From CAIWCD01 sp043782365 (GTDB taxonomy: Bacteria; Myxococcota; Myxococcia; Myxococcales; 40CM-4-68-19): a stretch of DNA of 16,878 nucleotides. The notes under the pieces are model-generated. The model had not been told where the DNA came from. It made no database searches and worked only from the letters and a program-made list of their open reading frames with translations. Location: assembly GCA_043782365.1 (NCBI GenBank), contig JAYWAO010000139.1:1-16878 (forward strand), written 5' to 3'. The stretch's first letter is position 1; each line of letters opens with the position of its first letter. This document shows positions 1-6,585 of this stretch, piece after piece. The position numbers and the translations under genes were made by a program.

Positions 1-21
1 CCCTCCGCAGCGCCTGCGCCG

Positions 22-2160
22 GTGCGTCCGCAAGGGCCGACAGGCAGCGCCCGCGCACCGGTCGGCCCGGAGGGGCTCGGCGCATTGCTCCAGAGCGCCT
101 TTGGCCACCCCAAGTTCCGGCCGCACCAGGAGGAGGTCTGCCGCGCCGTCACCAATGGCCAGGACGGCCTGCTGGTGATGCCCACGGGCGCGGGCAAGTC
201 GCTCTGCTACCAGCTGCCCGGCCTCGCCCGCGGCGGCACCTGCGTGGTGGTCAGCCCGCTGATCGCGCTGATGGACGACCAGGTGACCAAGCTGCAGGCG
301 CTGGGCCTGCGCGCCGAGCGGATCCACTCGGGCCGCGACCGGGCCGAGGCGCGGCAGGTGGTCAATGATTACCTCAATGGCCAGCTCGATTATCTCTATA
401 TCGCCCCCGAGCGGCTCGCCGTGCCCGGGTTCACCGAGACGCTCGCGCGCCGCACCCCCTCGCTGGTGGCGATCGACGAGGCCCACTGCATCTCCCACTG
501 GGGTCACGACTTCCGGCCCGAGTACCGTCGCCTCGGCGAGCGCTTGCCGCTCCTGCGGCCCGCGCCCGTGCTGGCGCTGACCGCCACCGCCACGCCGCAG
601 GTGCAGGACGACATCGCCGTGCAGCTGGGCCTGCGCAAGGGGCGCCGGTTCATCCACGGGTTCCGGCGCACCAACCTCGCCATCGAGGTGACGGAGGTCC
701 CCAAGCCCGAGCGGCCCGACGTGGTGCGGGCGCTGCTGCGCGACCCGGCGCGCAGGCCGGCCATCCTCTATGCTCCCTCGCGCAAGGACGCGGAGGCGCT
801 GGCGCAGACGCTCTCGGCCGACTTCTCCTGCGCCGCCTACCACGCGGGCCTGCCGGCGGCCACGCGCGACCGGGTGCAGACCGCGTTCCTCTCCAGCAAG
901 CTCGAGGTGGTGGTCGCGACCATCGCCTTCGGGATGGGCGTGGACAAGGCCGACGTGCGGACGGTCATCCACCTCGCGCTGCCGCGCACCTTGGAAGGGT
1001 ACTACCAGGAGATCGGCCGCGCGGGCCGCGACGGGAAGCCTTCGCGCGCGATCCTGCTGCACTCGTTCGTCGACCGGAAGACCAACGAGTTCCTCCGCGA
1101 GCGCAGCTACCCCGACCCGGAGCTGCTGGCGCAGATCTCCGCGAAGCTGTCGGACGCGGGCGAGCCGCGCGAGGCGCTCGCCGCGCGGATGCGGCGGATG
1201 GACCCCGAGGTCTTCGAGCGCGCGCTGGAGAAGCTCTGGATCCACGGCGGCGCCGACATCACGCCCGACGACACGGTGCGCGCTGGCCACGACCACTGGC
1301 GCCCTTCGTATGAGGCGCAGCTGCAGCACCAGAAGGAGCAGGAGGAGCAGGTCCAGAAGTTCGCGCAGGGGCACGGCTGCCGGATGCTCTCGCTCGTCCG
1401 CCACTTCGGCGATGAGGAGGACGGCGGCGAGCGGTGCGGGCTCTGCGATTCCTGCGATCCGGCGTCGTGCGCGGCGCAGCACTTCCGCGAGGCCACCGAC
1501 CCCGAGTTCGAGGGCATGCAGACGCTGGTCGAGCGGCTGCGCGAGGGGGGCGAGCAGGCCTCCGGCGCGCTCTACCGCAACAGCGGGCTCGAAGGGACGC
1601 TCGACCGGCGCGGCTTCGAGCTGGTGGTCTCGGGCCTGGTGCGCGCGGGCCTCGTCTCGGCGCGGGACGACCAGTTCGAGAAGGGCGGGCAGAAGATCAC
1701 CTTCCAGCGGCTCTCGCTCACCGGGCGCGGCCGCTTGGCGTCGCACCAGCAGCTGGAGGAGGTCCTGCTGCCCGCGCCGCCGGAGGGCTCGGGCGGCGGC
1801 AAGGGCAAGAAGCGCAAGCGGGAGCGCGCCAAGGCCACGCCGCAGGGGCGCGCAGGACCCCGTGCAGCGACCGGCGGACGCGTCCAGGCCGCTGCTGGCG
1901 GAGGCGAGACGGTGCGACGCCGCAAGCCCGCTGCCGAGGAGGCCGCGCCCGATTCGCGGCTGGTGGAGCTGCTCAAGGCTTGGCGGCTCACGGAGGCGAA
2001 GCGCAAGCGGGTGCCCGCGTTCCGCATCCTCACCGACAAGACGCTCTACGGGCTCGCCTCGGCGCGGCCGCGCGACCAGGACGGGCTGCTGGAGATCCCC
2101 GGCATCGGGCCCAAGCTGGTCGAGAATTACGGGACGGTGCTGCTCGGGATGATGCGGTAG
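22..2160 (+). CDS. recQ: ATP-dependent DNA helicase RecQ
   Basis: This is a superfamily 2 3'-5' DNA helicase acting in recombination and stalled-fork repair. In order it shows the N-terminal motif 0 region (about residues 28-40), Walker A MPTGAGKS (53-60), the DEAH box (152-155) followed by the RecQ-typical CISHWGHDFRPEY, and the helicase C domain with GRAGRDG (332-338). A four-cysteine zinc site follows (C453, C472, C475, C478), then a winged-helix-like region to about 590. A basic Lys/Arg- and Gly/Ala-rich linker (about 595-645) leads to a C-terminal HRDC domain ending in a helix-hairpin-helix-like GIGPK. At 712 residues it is somewhat longer than the roughly 610 of E. coli RecQ, mostly through the linker. 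The frame is open to the window edge and the GTG at 22 has no Shine-Dalgarno, so the true start may lie further upstream; the conserved region begins near residue 19, so little is missing. It converges on the DDDIPF-tailed gene 55 bp away. Confidence 0.96.
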   Translation: MRPQGPTGSARAPVGPEGLGALLQSAFGHPKFRPHQEEVCRAVTNGQDGLLVMPTGAGKSLCYQLPGLARGGTCVVVSPLIALMDDQVTKLQALGLRAERIHSGRDRAEARQVVNDYLNGQLDYLYIAPERLAVPGFTETLARRTPSLVAIDEAHCISHWGHDFRPEYRRLGERLPLLRPAPVLALTATATPQVQDDIAVQLGLRKGRRFIHGFRRTNLAIEVTEVPKPERPDVVRALLRDPARRPAILYAPSRKDAEALAQTLSADFSCAAYHAGLPAATRDRVQTAFLSSKLEVVVATIAFGMGVDKADVRTVIHLALPRTLEGYYQEIGRAGRDGKPSRAILLHSFVDRKTNEFLRERSYPDPELLAQISAKLSDAGEPREALAARMRRMDPEVFERALEKLWIHGGADITPDDTVRAGHDHWRPSYEAQLQHQKEQEEQVQKFAQGHGCRMLSLVRHFGDEEDGGERCGLCDSCDPASCAAQHFREATDPEFEGMQTLVERLREGGEQASGALYRNSGLEGTLDRRGFELVVSGLVRAGLVSARDDQFEKGGQKITFQRLSLTGRGRLASHQQLEEVLLPAPPEGSGGGKGKKRKRERAKATPQGRAGPRAATGGRVQAAAGGGETVRRRKPAAEEAAPDSRLVELLKAWRLTEAKRKRVPAFRILTDKTLYGLASARPRDQDGLLEIPGIGPKLVENYGTVLLGMMR

Positions 2161-2215
2161 CCGGAGCGGAGCCCTTCGCTGCCATCGCGGCGCGATTCAC
2201 CGAGGACGCGGCGCT

Positions 2216-2731
2216 CTAGAACGGGATGTCGTCGTCCCCCGGCGGAGGCGGCTCCTCGCCGAAGCTCGGCGGCGCGCTCTGCCGGCCGCCACCCGAGCGC
2301 CCGCTAGCAGGCCGCGGAGCCGGCACGTCGGCGCTCGGCGTCCCGCCCTGGCGCAGGATCTCCGCCTCGATGGCCGCGAGCAGCTGCCGCTCCTTGTCGT
2401 GCCAGCGCGCCTTCGACGGGTCGGCCAGCGAGCGCTTGGAGCCGTTCGCGTAGAACTCGAGGTCGCCCATCGAGGCGCCGGAGATGGGCATGCCCTTGCT
2501 GCGGCCGTAGGGCGGGAAGATCTCGCCCGAGCCGCCGCCGCCAACGCCCGCGGCGGGGGAGGAGGCCGCAGGAAAGGAGCGCCGCGCGGCGTCGGGCGTG
2601 GCGCCGATGGTCAGCTCACCGAGCGAGAGGACGAACTCGTCGCCGTCGCGCGTGGCGGTGCCGACGCGCACCTTCTCCATCGAGCCGTCGGGGCGCTTCA
2701 CCTGGACGAAGACAGGAAGTTGTTCAGACAT
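2216..2731 (-). CDS. small protein with an SSB-like DDDIPF C-terminal tip
   Basis: Function is not recognised with certainty. The 171 residues divide into four parts. Residues 1-48 are a beta-rich N-terminal segment (VFVQVKRPDGS...VRVG...EFVLSLGELTIG). Residues 49-70 are a Gly/Ala/Ser linker. Residues 71-128 are a compact segment with FPPYGRSKGMPISG followed by a charged helix, resembling the short GxxKGxP modules seen in some exonuclease- and phage-associated proteins (resemblance only). Residues 129-171 are a disordered Pro/Gly/Ser-rich tail ending in GDDDIPF. The last six residues equal the C-terminal tip of bacterial SSB, which docks on RecQ, PriA, exonuclease I and others. The N-terminus lacks an evident SSB OB-fold sequence signature. 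Start is the ATG at 2731, with no strong Shine-Dalgarno. It is convergent with recQ. The likely role is as a DNA-repair accessory; this is inference from the tip and the neighbour. Confidence 0.85.
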   Translation of the reverse strand: MSEQLPVFVQVKRPDGSMEKVRVGTATRDGDEFVLSLGELTIGATPDAARRSFPAASSPAAGVGGGGSGEIFPPYGRSKGMPISGASMGDLEFYANGSKRSLADPSKARWHDKERQLLAAIEAEILRQGGTPSADVPAPRPASGRSGGGRQSAPPSFGEEPPPPGDDDIPF

Positions 2732-2783
2732 GCCGGAGCACGTAGCACCGCGGCCCCCCCGTTGCCAAAGGGTTTGCGCTCGG

Positions 2784-2797
2784 CCCCCGCACGGGGG
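2784..2797. repeat. short GC inverted repeat, possible weak terminator
   Basis: The sequence is a perfect 6-bp inverted repeat, CCCCCG-CA-CGGGGG. It lies between the stop of the dehalogenase gene and the start of the DDDIPF-tailed gene, both on minus. No T-run follows on either strand, so a classical intrinsic terminator is not supported. It could be a 3' processing or weak termination structure, or chance in GC-rich DNA. The rest of the 108-bp gap shows no other recognisable signal. Confidence 0.3.
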
Positions 2798-2839
2798 ACC
2801 TTGCGGAAGCGGGGCTGGTGCCCGCCTGCCGGTCTGGGC

Positions 2840-3733
2840 TCAGCCCTCCCGCCAGCGCAGCAGCGCCTCCACCAGCTCGGGCCCGGCGTCCTCCTGGATG
2901 AAGTGCCCGGCCCCGCGGATCAGCTCGTGGGGCTGGTCCTTCGCCCCCGGGATGCGCGCCTGTAACACTTTATTCGCCCCACGGGTGATCGGGTCGTTCT
3001 TCCCGAAGAGCGTGAGGAACGGCTTGTCGAAGCGGCGCAGCGACTCCCAGGCCGCGCGGTTCTTTTCGCTCGCCGGGTCGTCGGGCCGCGAGGGCACCAG
3101 CTTCGGGAAGGTCCGCGCGCCGACCTTGTACTTGTCGGAAGGGAACGGCGCGTCGTAGGCCGCGCGCACCTCGGGCTTCATCCCGCGGACCGCGCCGCTG
3201 GCGACGATGCGGCCCACCGGGAAGACCGGCGTGTAGAGCGCGAAGGCGCGCCAGAGCTTGAAGGCGAAGGGCATCGCGTCGTCGCCGGTGGGCAAGAATG
3301 TATTGGAGGCGCAGACCCGCGAGAACCGCTCGGGCTGCTCCCCCACCATCCGCAGGCCGAGGAGGCCGCCCCAGTCCTGGCAGAAGAGCAATATGTCCTT
3401 CAGGTCGAGCGCCGCGACCAGCCCGGAGAGCCAGTCCAGGTGAGCCTGGAAAGTGTATGCGCGGGAGTCGGCGGGCTTGTCGCTGCGGCCGAAGCCCACC
3501 AGGTCGGGGGCGATCACGCGCAGCCCGCCGGCGAGCAGCGGCGGGATCATCGTGCGGTAGAGGAAGCTCCACGAGGGCTCGCCGTGCAGCAGCAGCACCG
3601 GCGGCGCGTCCTGCGGCCCCTCGTCGATGCGGGCCATCCGCACCCCTTTGACGTCGAGGTAGCGGGGCTGCCACGGAAAGTCGGGCAGGTTCGCGAACCG
3701 CTCATCCGGTGTGCGGAGGATCTCGTCGGGCAT
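2840..3733 (-). CDS. haloalkane dehalogenase-type alpha/beta hydrolase
   Basis: This predicted 297-residue cytosolic alpha/beta-hydrolase belongs near the haloalkane dehalogenases (DhlA/DhmA-like, HLD-I type), which hydrolyse carbon-halogen bonds to an alcohol plus halide. Visible are the oxyanion-side motif LLLHGEPSWSFLYR (about 47-60), the nucleophile motif CQDWGG with D120 followed by the halide-binding Trp W121, a candidate acid D247 in GKNDP, and the catalytic His H277 in GAGHFIQED. W161 in the cap region could be the second halide-binding Trp. A TTG 36 bp upstream would add twelve residues, but the ATG at 3733 gives the N-terminus MPDEILRTPDERF, typical of the family, so it was preferred. 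No clear Shine-Dalgarno is visible. Length matches the family (about 300). Related epoxide hydrolases remain possible, but the HGEPxW and DWGG pair favours a dehalogenase. Substrate cannot be told. Confidence 0.88.
   Translation of the reverse strand: MPDEILRTPDERFANLPDFPWQPRYLDVKGVRMARIDEGPQDAPPVLLLHGEPSWSFLYRTMIPPLLAGGLRVIAPDLVGFGRSDKPADSRAYTFQAHLDWLSGLVAALDLKDILLFCQDWGGLLGLRMVGEQPERFSRVCASNTFLPTGDDAMPFAFKLWRAFALYTPVFPVGRIVASGAVRGMKPEVRAAYDAPFPSDKYKVGARTFPKLVPSRPDDPASEKNRAAWESLRRFDKPFLTLFGKNDPITRGANKVLQARIPGAKDQPHELIRGAGHFIQEDAGPELVEALLRWREG
2961..2971 (-). repeat. 11-bp AT-rich repeat copy 1 (AAAGTGTTACA)
   Basis: On the minus strand this reads AAAGTGTTACA, in frame as Lys-Val-Leu inside the dehalogenase gene. 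It uses AAA and TTA codons that are rare in this window. An identical 11-mer occurs at 5296-5306 in the photolyase gene. Function is unknown; see findings. Confidence 0.4.
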
Positions 3734-3851
3734 GGCGTGGAGAATCGGCCCGCGTGAGGTTTCGGGCAAGTGCGCACGGCGCCTGGCGAGCGGCCTGCGC
3801 AGCCAGGGCGTGGCGCGATGGCGCGACGGTTCCCACCGGGCCTGCCTCGGC

Positions 3852-5702
3852 CTACCGCTCGCTGCGGCGCACCCTGGCCTTGGCCGCAGGCGCTGGCGGC
3901 AGATCGCCTGGCGTCAGCCTCTCCCCCCGCCCCAGCCTCTCCCGGGCCACCCGCGCGACCTCCGCATCCCGGGCCCGCAGCGCCGGGTCCCGCTTGCGCA
4001 GCGACGAAAGCGGCATCGAGAGCCGCTGGTTGCCGGCGAGGCGCTCCGCGTTCTCGCCGAGCAGGTTCCAGTAGAGCGGCGTCACCGGGCAGGTGCTCTT
4101 CGGGTCGAAGGCGCAGCCGCCACAGTAGTCGCTCATCTTGTCGAGGTAGGCCGCGCCCGAGAGGTACGGCTTGGTGGTCATCACCTCGCCCGCGCCGAAG
4201 GTGGCCATGCCGAGCACGTTGGGCTCGACCACCCAGTCGTAGGCGTCGGCGTAGGCCACCCAGAACCAGTCGGTGAGCGCGCGCGGCTCGACCCCGAGCA
4301 GCGTGGCGAGGTTGCCCAGCACCATCAGGCGCGGAATGTGCGCGCTCCAGGCCTCCCGCCAGACGTCCTGCACCACCGAGTCGAGGCAGCGCAGGCCCGA
4401 AGGGGTGCCCCAGTAGGCAGGAGGGAGCGGCCGGTGGGCCTCCAGCGCCGAGGGACAGGCGCCGCCAGCGGGGGCGAACGGCGAGAGGGCCGCATCGCGC
4501 ACGCCCTCGGGGGTGGAGGGCTCGCGGCTCCAGGGCTTGCCAGACCAAGCGGCGTAGCCGCCATCGCCAGGGGCCGGCAGCACGGGCTGGGACAGCGCGC
4601 TCGGGCCCGCCGCTGGCCCCTTCGCGACTGCACTTGTCCTCGGGCTCGCCGGGTCTTTGACTACACTTGTCGTGCTTGCCGCTCGTGCGCTCGCGCCCTC
4701 CCCGGGCCGCGGCGCGGGCAGCGCGCGCAGCCCGTCGGTGGCGTCGTGCACGTGCCGGACGAACTCGCGCCAGCCGAGGATCTGCCGCACGAACCCCTCG
4801 CGGCTCTGCAGCGGGGCGCCGCTCCCGGCGGCCTCGCGCACCACCCGCGACGGCAGCAGGCGGTGCAGGTTCAGCAGCGCCGAGAGCCTGCTGTGGAAGA
4901 GGCCGCTCGACCGCGAGGACATCGCGTCCTCGAACGGTCCGAACGACGGCAGGAGCGCGAGCGCCCGCGCCCAGAGCGCCTCAGCGTCGGCGAGCGTGGC
5001 CGGGAGCGAGGCGAGGTCCACCTGCCCCGGGTGGCGCGCGAAGCGGCGCGCGATCAGGTCGCGCACCTCCTCCTTGATCGGATCGCTCGGGAACACCGGC
5101 GGCGGCGGCGCGGCCGGCTCGCCGTCCCAGCGCTCGCGGTTCTCGCCGTCGAACGAGTAGCGGCCGCCGACGGGCTTGTCGCGCTCCATCAAGAGGCCGG
5201 TCTGCTGGCGCACCGTCCGGTAGAAGGCGTCCATCCGGTACGGCGGCCCGCCCTGGCTCTCGTCGAACCAGGCCCGCTTGGTGAGCCAACCCGCGTGTAA
5301 CACTTTTTTTAGCGCGCCAGCGGCGAAGAGGGGCGAGAGCTCCTGCCGCAGCTCCCGCTCGGCGGGCTCCATCACCGTGAGCGGCCCCAGCGCGCGCGCC
5401 TGCTCCGCGAGCGCCGGCGCGTAGCCCCGCTCGTCCACCACGTGCCGCACCGCCACCCCGCGCGCTGCCTGCTCGAGCGCGAAGTGGCGCTGGTTGGCGA
5501 GCACCAGCGCGAGCTTCTGCTGGTGGTAGGGCCGGCGCGCCGCCTTGGCCGGGGTCTCGACGAGGACGAGGCCCAGGGCCCGCGCAGGCCCCTCGGAGAG
5601 CGGGCCCACCAGCGAGGTCAGCTGGTCTGGCGCGGCGAAGATCCAGCGGCGGCCCGTTTCGTCGGGCTTGAGCGCGAAGAGCGCGCGGCGGAACGGTCCC
5701 AT
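3852..5702 (-). CDS. FeS-BCP-type photolyase/cryptochrome family protein
   Basis: This is a flavoprotein of the bacterial photolyase-related family (COG3046 type, represented by Agrobacterium PhrB, a (6-4) photolyase with an Fe4S4 cluster). Seen are the N-terminal Rossmann-like part (RWIFAAPDQL, about 19-28), YRMDAFYR (155-162), GGRYSFDGENRERWDG (179-194), WREFVR (311-316), and the FAD-binding C-terminal part with HIPRLMVLGN (455-464). Four cysteines match the cluster ligands: C439, C527, C530 and C538. Oddities: an Ala/Pro/Ser-rich insert of roughly 100 residues (about 322-423) replaces the usual short segment after WREFVR. The loop between C530 and C538 is short. The family's His-His before I-Q-R-L-M is Ala-His here. 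At 616 residues it is well above the usual 500 or so. Repair activity is therefore plausible but unproven. It starts 17 bp after the SelW-like gene, probably in one operon. Confidence 0.9.
   Translation of the reverse strand: MGPFRRALFALKPDETGRRWIFAAPDQLTSLVGPLSEGPARALGLVLVETPAKAARRPYHQQKLALVLANQRHFALEQAARGVAVRHVVDERGYAPALAEQARALGPLTVMEPAERELRQELSPLFAAGALKKVLHAGWLTKRAWFDESQGGPPYRMDAFYRTVRQQTGLLMERDKPVGGRYSFDGENRERWDGEPAAPPPPVFPSDPIKEEVRDLIARRFARHPGQVDLASLPATLADAEALWARALALLPSFGPFEDAMSSRSSGLFHSRLSALLNLHRLLPSRVVREAAGSGAPLQSREGFVRQILGWREFVRHVHDATDGLRALPAPRPGEGASARAASTTSVVKDPASPRTSAVAKGPAAGPSALSQPVLPAPGDGGYAAWSGKPWSREPSTPEGVRDAALSPFAPAGGACPSALEAHRPLPPAYWGTPSGLRCLDSVVQDVWREAWSAHIPRLMVLGNLATLLGVEPRALTDWFWVAYADAYDWVVEPNVLGMATFGAGEVMTTKPYLSGAAYLDKMSDYCGGCAFDPKSTCPVTPLYWNLLGENAERLAGNQRLSMPLSSLRKRDPALRARDAEVARVARERLGRGERLTPGDLPPAPAAKARVRRSER
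5296..5306 (-). repeat. 11-bp AT-rich repeat copy 2 (AAAGTGTTACA)
   Basis: This is the second copy of the 11-mer found at 2961-2971, again coding Lys-Val-Leu in frame, here in the photolyase gene after a run of A residues. It overlaps a perfect small inverted repeat, GTGT-T-ACAC (5295-5303). No function is established; see findings. Confidence 0.4.
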
Positions 5703-5719
5703 TGAGGGTTCTTGGGCGG

Positions 5720-5944
5720 CTACGCGGCGGTGCGGGCGCGGACGGCGGCGACGATCTCGCTCTCGGCGGGGAAGCCACGCAGCGACTTCTCAGCGACCAC
5801 CTGCCCGTCGACCACCACCTGGAACGAGCCGGTCGGGCCCACCTTCAGCTCGGAGTCGAGGCCGAGCGCTTGCTTCAGCGCGGCTGCCGCACGGGCAGCC
5901 CGGGGTCGATACCCTCAGGAGTTGCAGTAGAAGATGGTGATCAA
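5720..5944 (-). CDS. selW: SelW-like (Rdx family) selenoprotein with in-frame TGA
   Basis: This 74-residue gene is visible only if the TGA at 5915-5917 is read as selenocysteine. It begins MITIFYCNSUGYRPRA, where U is the TGA codon at position 10. The rest stays open to a TAG at 5720 and includes GSFQVVVDGQVVAEKS and a C-terminal FPAESEIVAAVR. This matches the Rdx thioredoxin-like fold (SelW/SelT/SelH): a beta strand, the CxxU redox motif (C7, U10), GYKPK-like residues directly after, then the VxVDGxxVxxK hairpin. SelW proteins are small thiol oxidoreductases of uncertain substrate. Start is the TTG at 5944, six bases after an ideal AAGGAGG. A 7-bp hairpin follows the TGA at bacterial SECIS distance. 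The photolyase gene begins 17 bp downstream and thioredoxin is divergent. The alternative, a nonsense-mutated pseudogene, is less likely because the stop falls exactly on the Sec position and the remaining frame is intact. Whether the genome carries selA, selB and selC cannot be seen. Confidence 0.88.
5882..5900 (-). promoter_or_regulatory. candidate bacterial SECIS hairpin
   Basis: On the minus strand, 14 nt after the Sec TGA, the sequence GGCTGCC-CGTGC-GGCAGCC forms a perfect 7-bp stem with a 5-nt loop. The loop begins 21 nt after the TGA, and its second base is G followed by U in the RNA. Bacterial SECIS elements lie inside the coding region just after UGA, with the apical loop some 16-37 nt away and a G near the start of the loop (family knowledge recalled, not computed). 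The fit supports decoding by SelB. No folding program was run. Confidence 0.7.
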
Positions 5945-5947
5945 GTC

Positions 5948-5980
5948 TTGCCTCCTTCCCAAGGATACCTGAGGAGGCAA
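5948..5980 (-). promoter_or_regulatory. hairpin sequestering the selW Shine-Dalgarno
   Basis: On the minus strand TTGCCTCCT and AGGAGGCAA form a perfect 9-bp inverted repeat around a 15-nt loop, extendable by a U-G pair. The 3' arm contains the AAGGAGG ribosome-binding site (5951-5957) of the TTG start at 5944. Folding of the leader would therefore hide the ribosome-binding site. The rest of the 155-bp gap to the thioredoxin ATG at 6100 must contain both divergent promoters, but no confident -35/-10 pair was recognised. Confidence 0.55.
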
Positions 5981-6099
5981 AACGGTGCGCGCCTTCCCGG
6001 ACGTCGTCGGTTACCATGTCTTCATCCGTCCCGAAGCCGGGGTCCCGCCGCCCCCAAGACAGCCGGTCTCTCCCGCGGCGAACCACGAGGACTCACGAC

Positions 6100-6558
6100 A
6101 TGGGCGCTGCGGTCGCACTCGACGAAGAGGGGTTCAAGGCAGCGGTCGGCAAGGAAGGCATCCTGCTGATCGACTGGTGGGCCACCTGGTGCGGTCCCTG
6201 CCGGACCTTCGCGCCCATCTACGAGGAGATCGCGGCCGAGAACCCCGACCTCACCTTCGGCAAGATCGACACCGACGCGCAGCAGAACCTGGCGGGCGCG
6301 TTCGGGATCCAGTCGATCCCCACGCTGATGATCTTCCGCGACAGAGTATTACTATTCTCCGAGCCCGGCGTGGTCCCCAAGGAGGGCCTGCGCGAGCTGC
6401 TCAAGCAGGTGCGCGAGCTCGACATGGAGAAGGTGAAGGTCGAGATGGCCAAGGAGGAGGCCGACCTGGCCGCCGGCGAGCACGACGAGCACCAGCACGA
6501 GGGGCACGAACCCGAGCACGACCACGGCGAGCCGCCTTCGCTGATCATCAAGCCCTAG
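6100..6558 (+). CDS. thioredoxin with His/Asp/Glu-rich C-terminal tail
   Basis: This 152-residue cytosolic thioredoxin-fold protein reduces disulfides. The active site WCGPC lies at residues 30-34 and the cis-proline in SIPTLMIF at P74. The domain ends near residue 106. It is followed by a charged helix (about 107-125) and a tail holding six histidines (128, 131, 133, 136, 140, 142) among Asp and Glu, which could bind metal ions such as Zn, Ni or Cu (inference). The protein ends LIIKP. The ATG at 6100 was chosen over the in-frame ATG at 6016 because the latter adds 28 low-complexity basic residues not typical of thioredoxins, while a GAGGA lies 8 bases before 6100. Classical thioredoxins are about 105-110 residues. 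It diverges from the SelW-like redox gene and converges on the YkgJ-like gene 27 bp away. A rare-codon cluster AGA-GTA-TTA-CTA lies at about 6344-6355. Confidence 0.93.
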   Translation: MGAAVALDEEGFKAAVGKEGILLIDWWATWCGPCRTFAPIYEEIAAENPDLTFGKIDTDAQQNLAGAFGIQSIPTLMIFRDRVLLFSEPGVVPKEGLRELLKQVRELDMEKVKVEMAKEEADLAAGEHDEHQHEGHEPEHDHGEPPSLIIKP

Positions 6559-6585
6559 AGCGTCGAACGGTTTGACTCCCGTCGG

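Noticed and set aside
3711..5300. Long plus-strand open frame (529 codons) over the photolyase region
   Set aside because: It lies antisense to two well-supported genes. Its composition is Arg/Pro/Ala-biased as expected for shadow frames in GC-rich DNA, and no motif is recognisable.
5915..5917. TGA in the SelW-like gene as a nonsense mutation (pseudogene)
   Set aside because: It sits precisely at the CxxU selenocysteine position, the downstream 64 codons stay intact with family motifs, and a hairpin follows at SECIS distance.
6016..6099. Upstream in-frame ATG for thioredoxin
   Set aside because: It adds 28 basic, low-complexity residues not seen in thioredoxins. A Shine-Dalgarno-like GAGGA fits the ATG at 6100.
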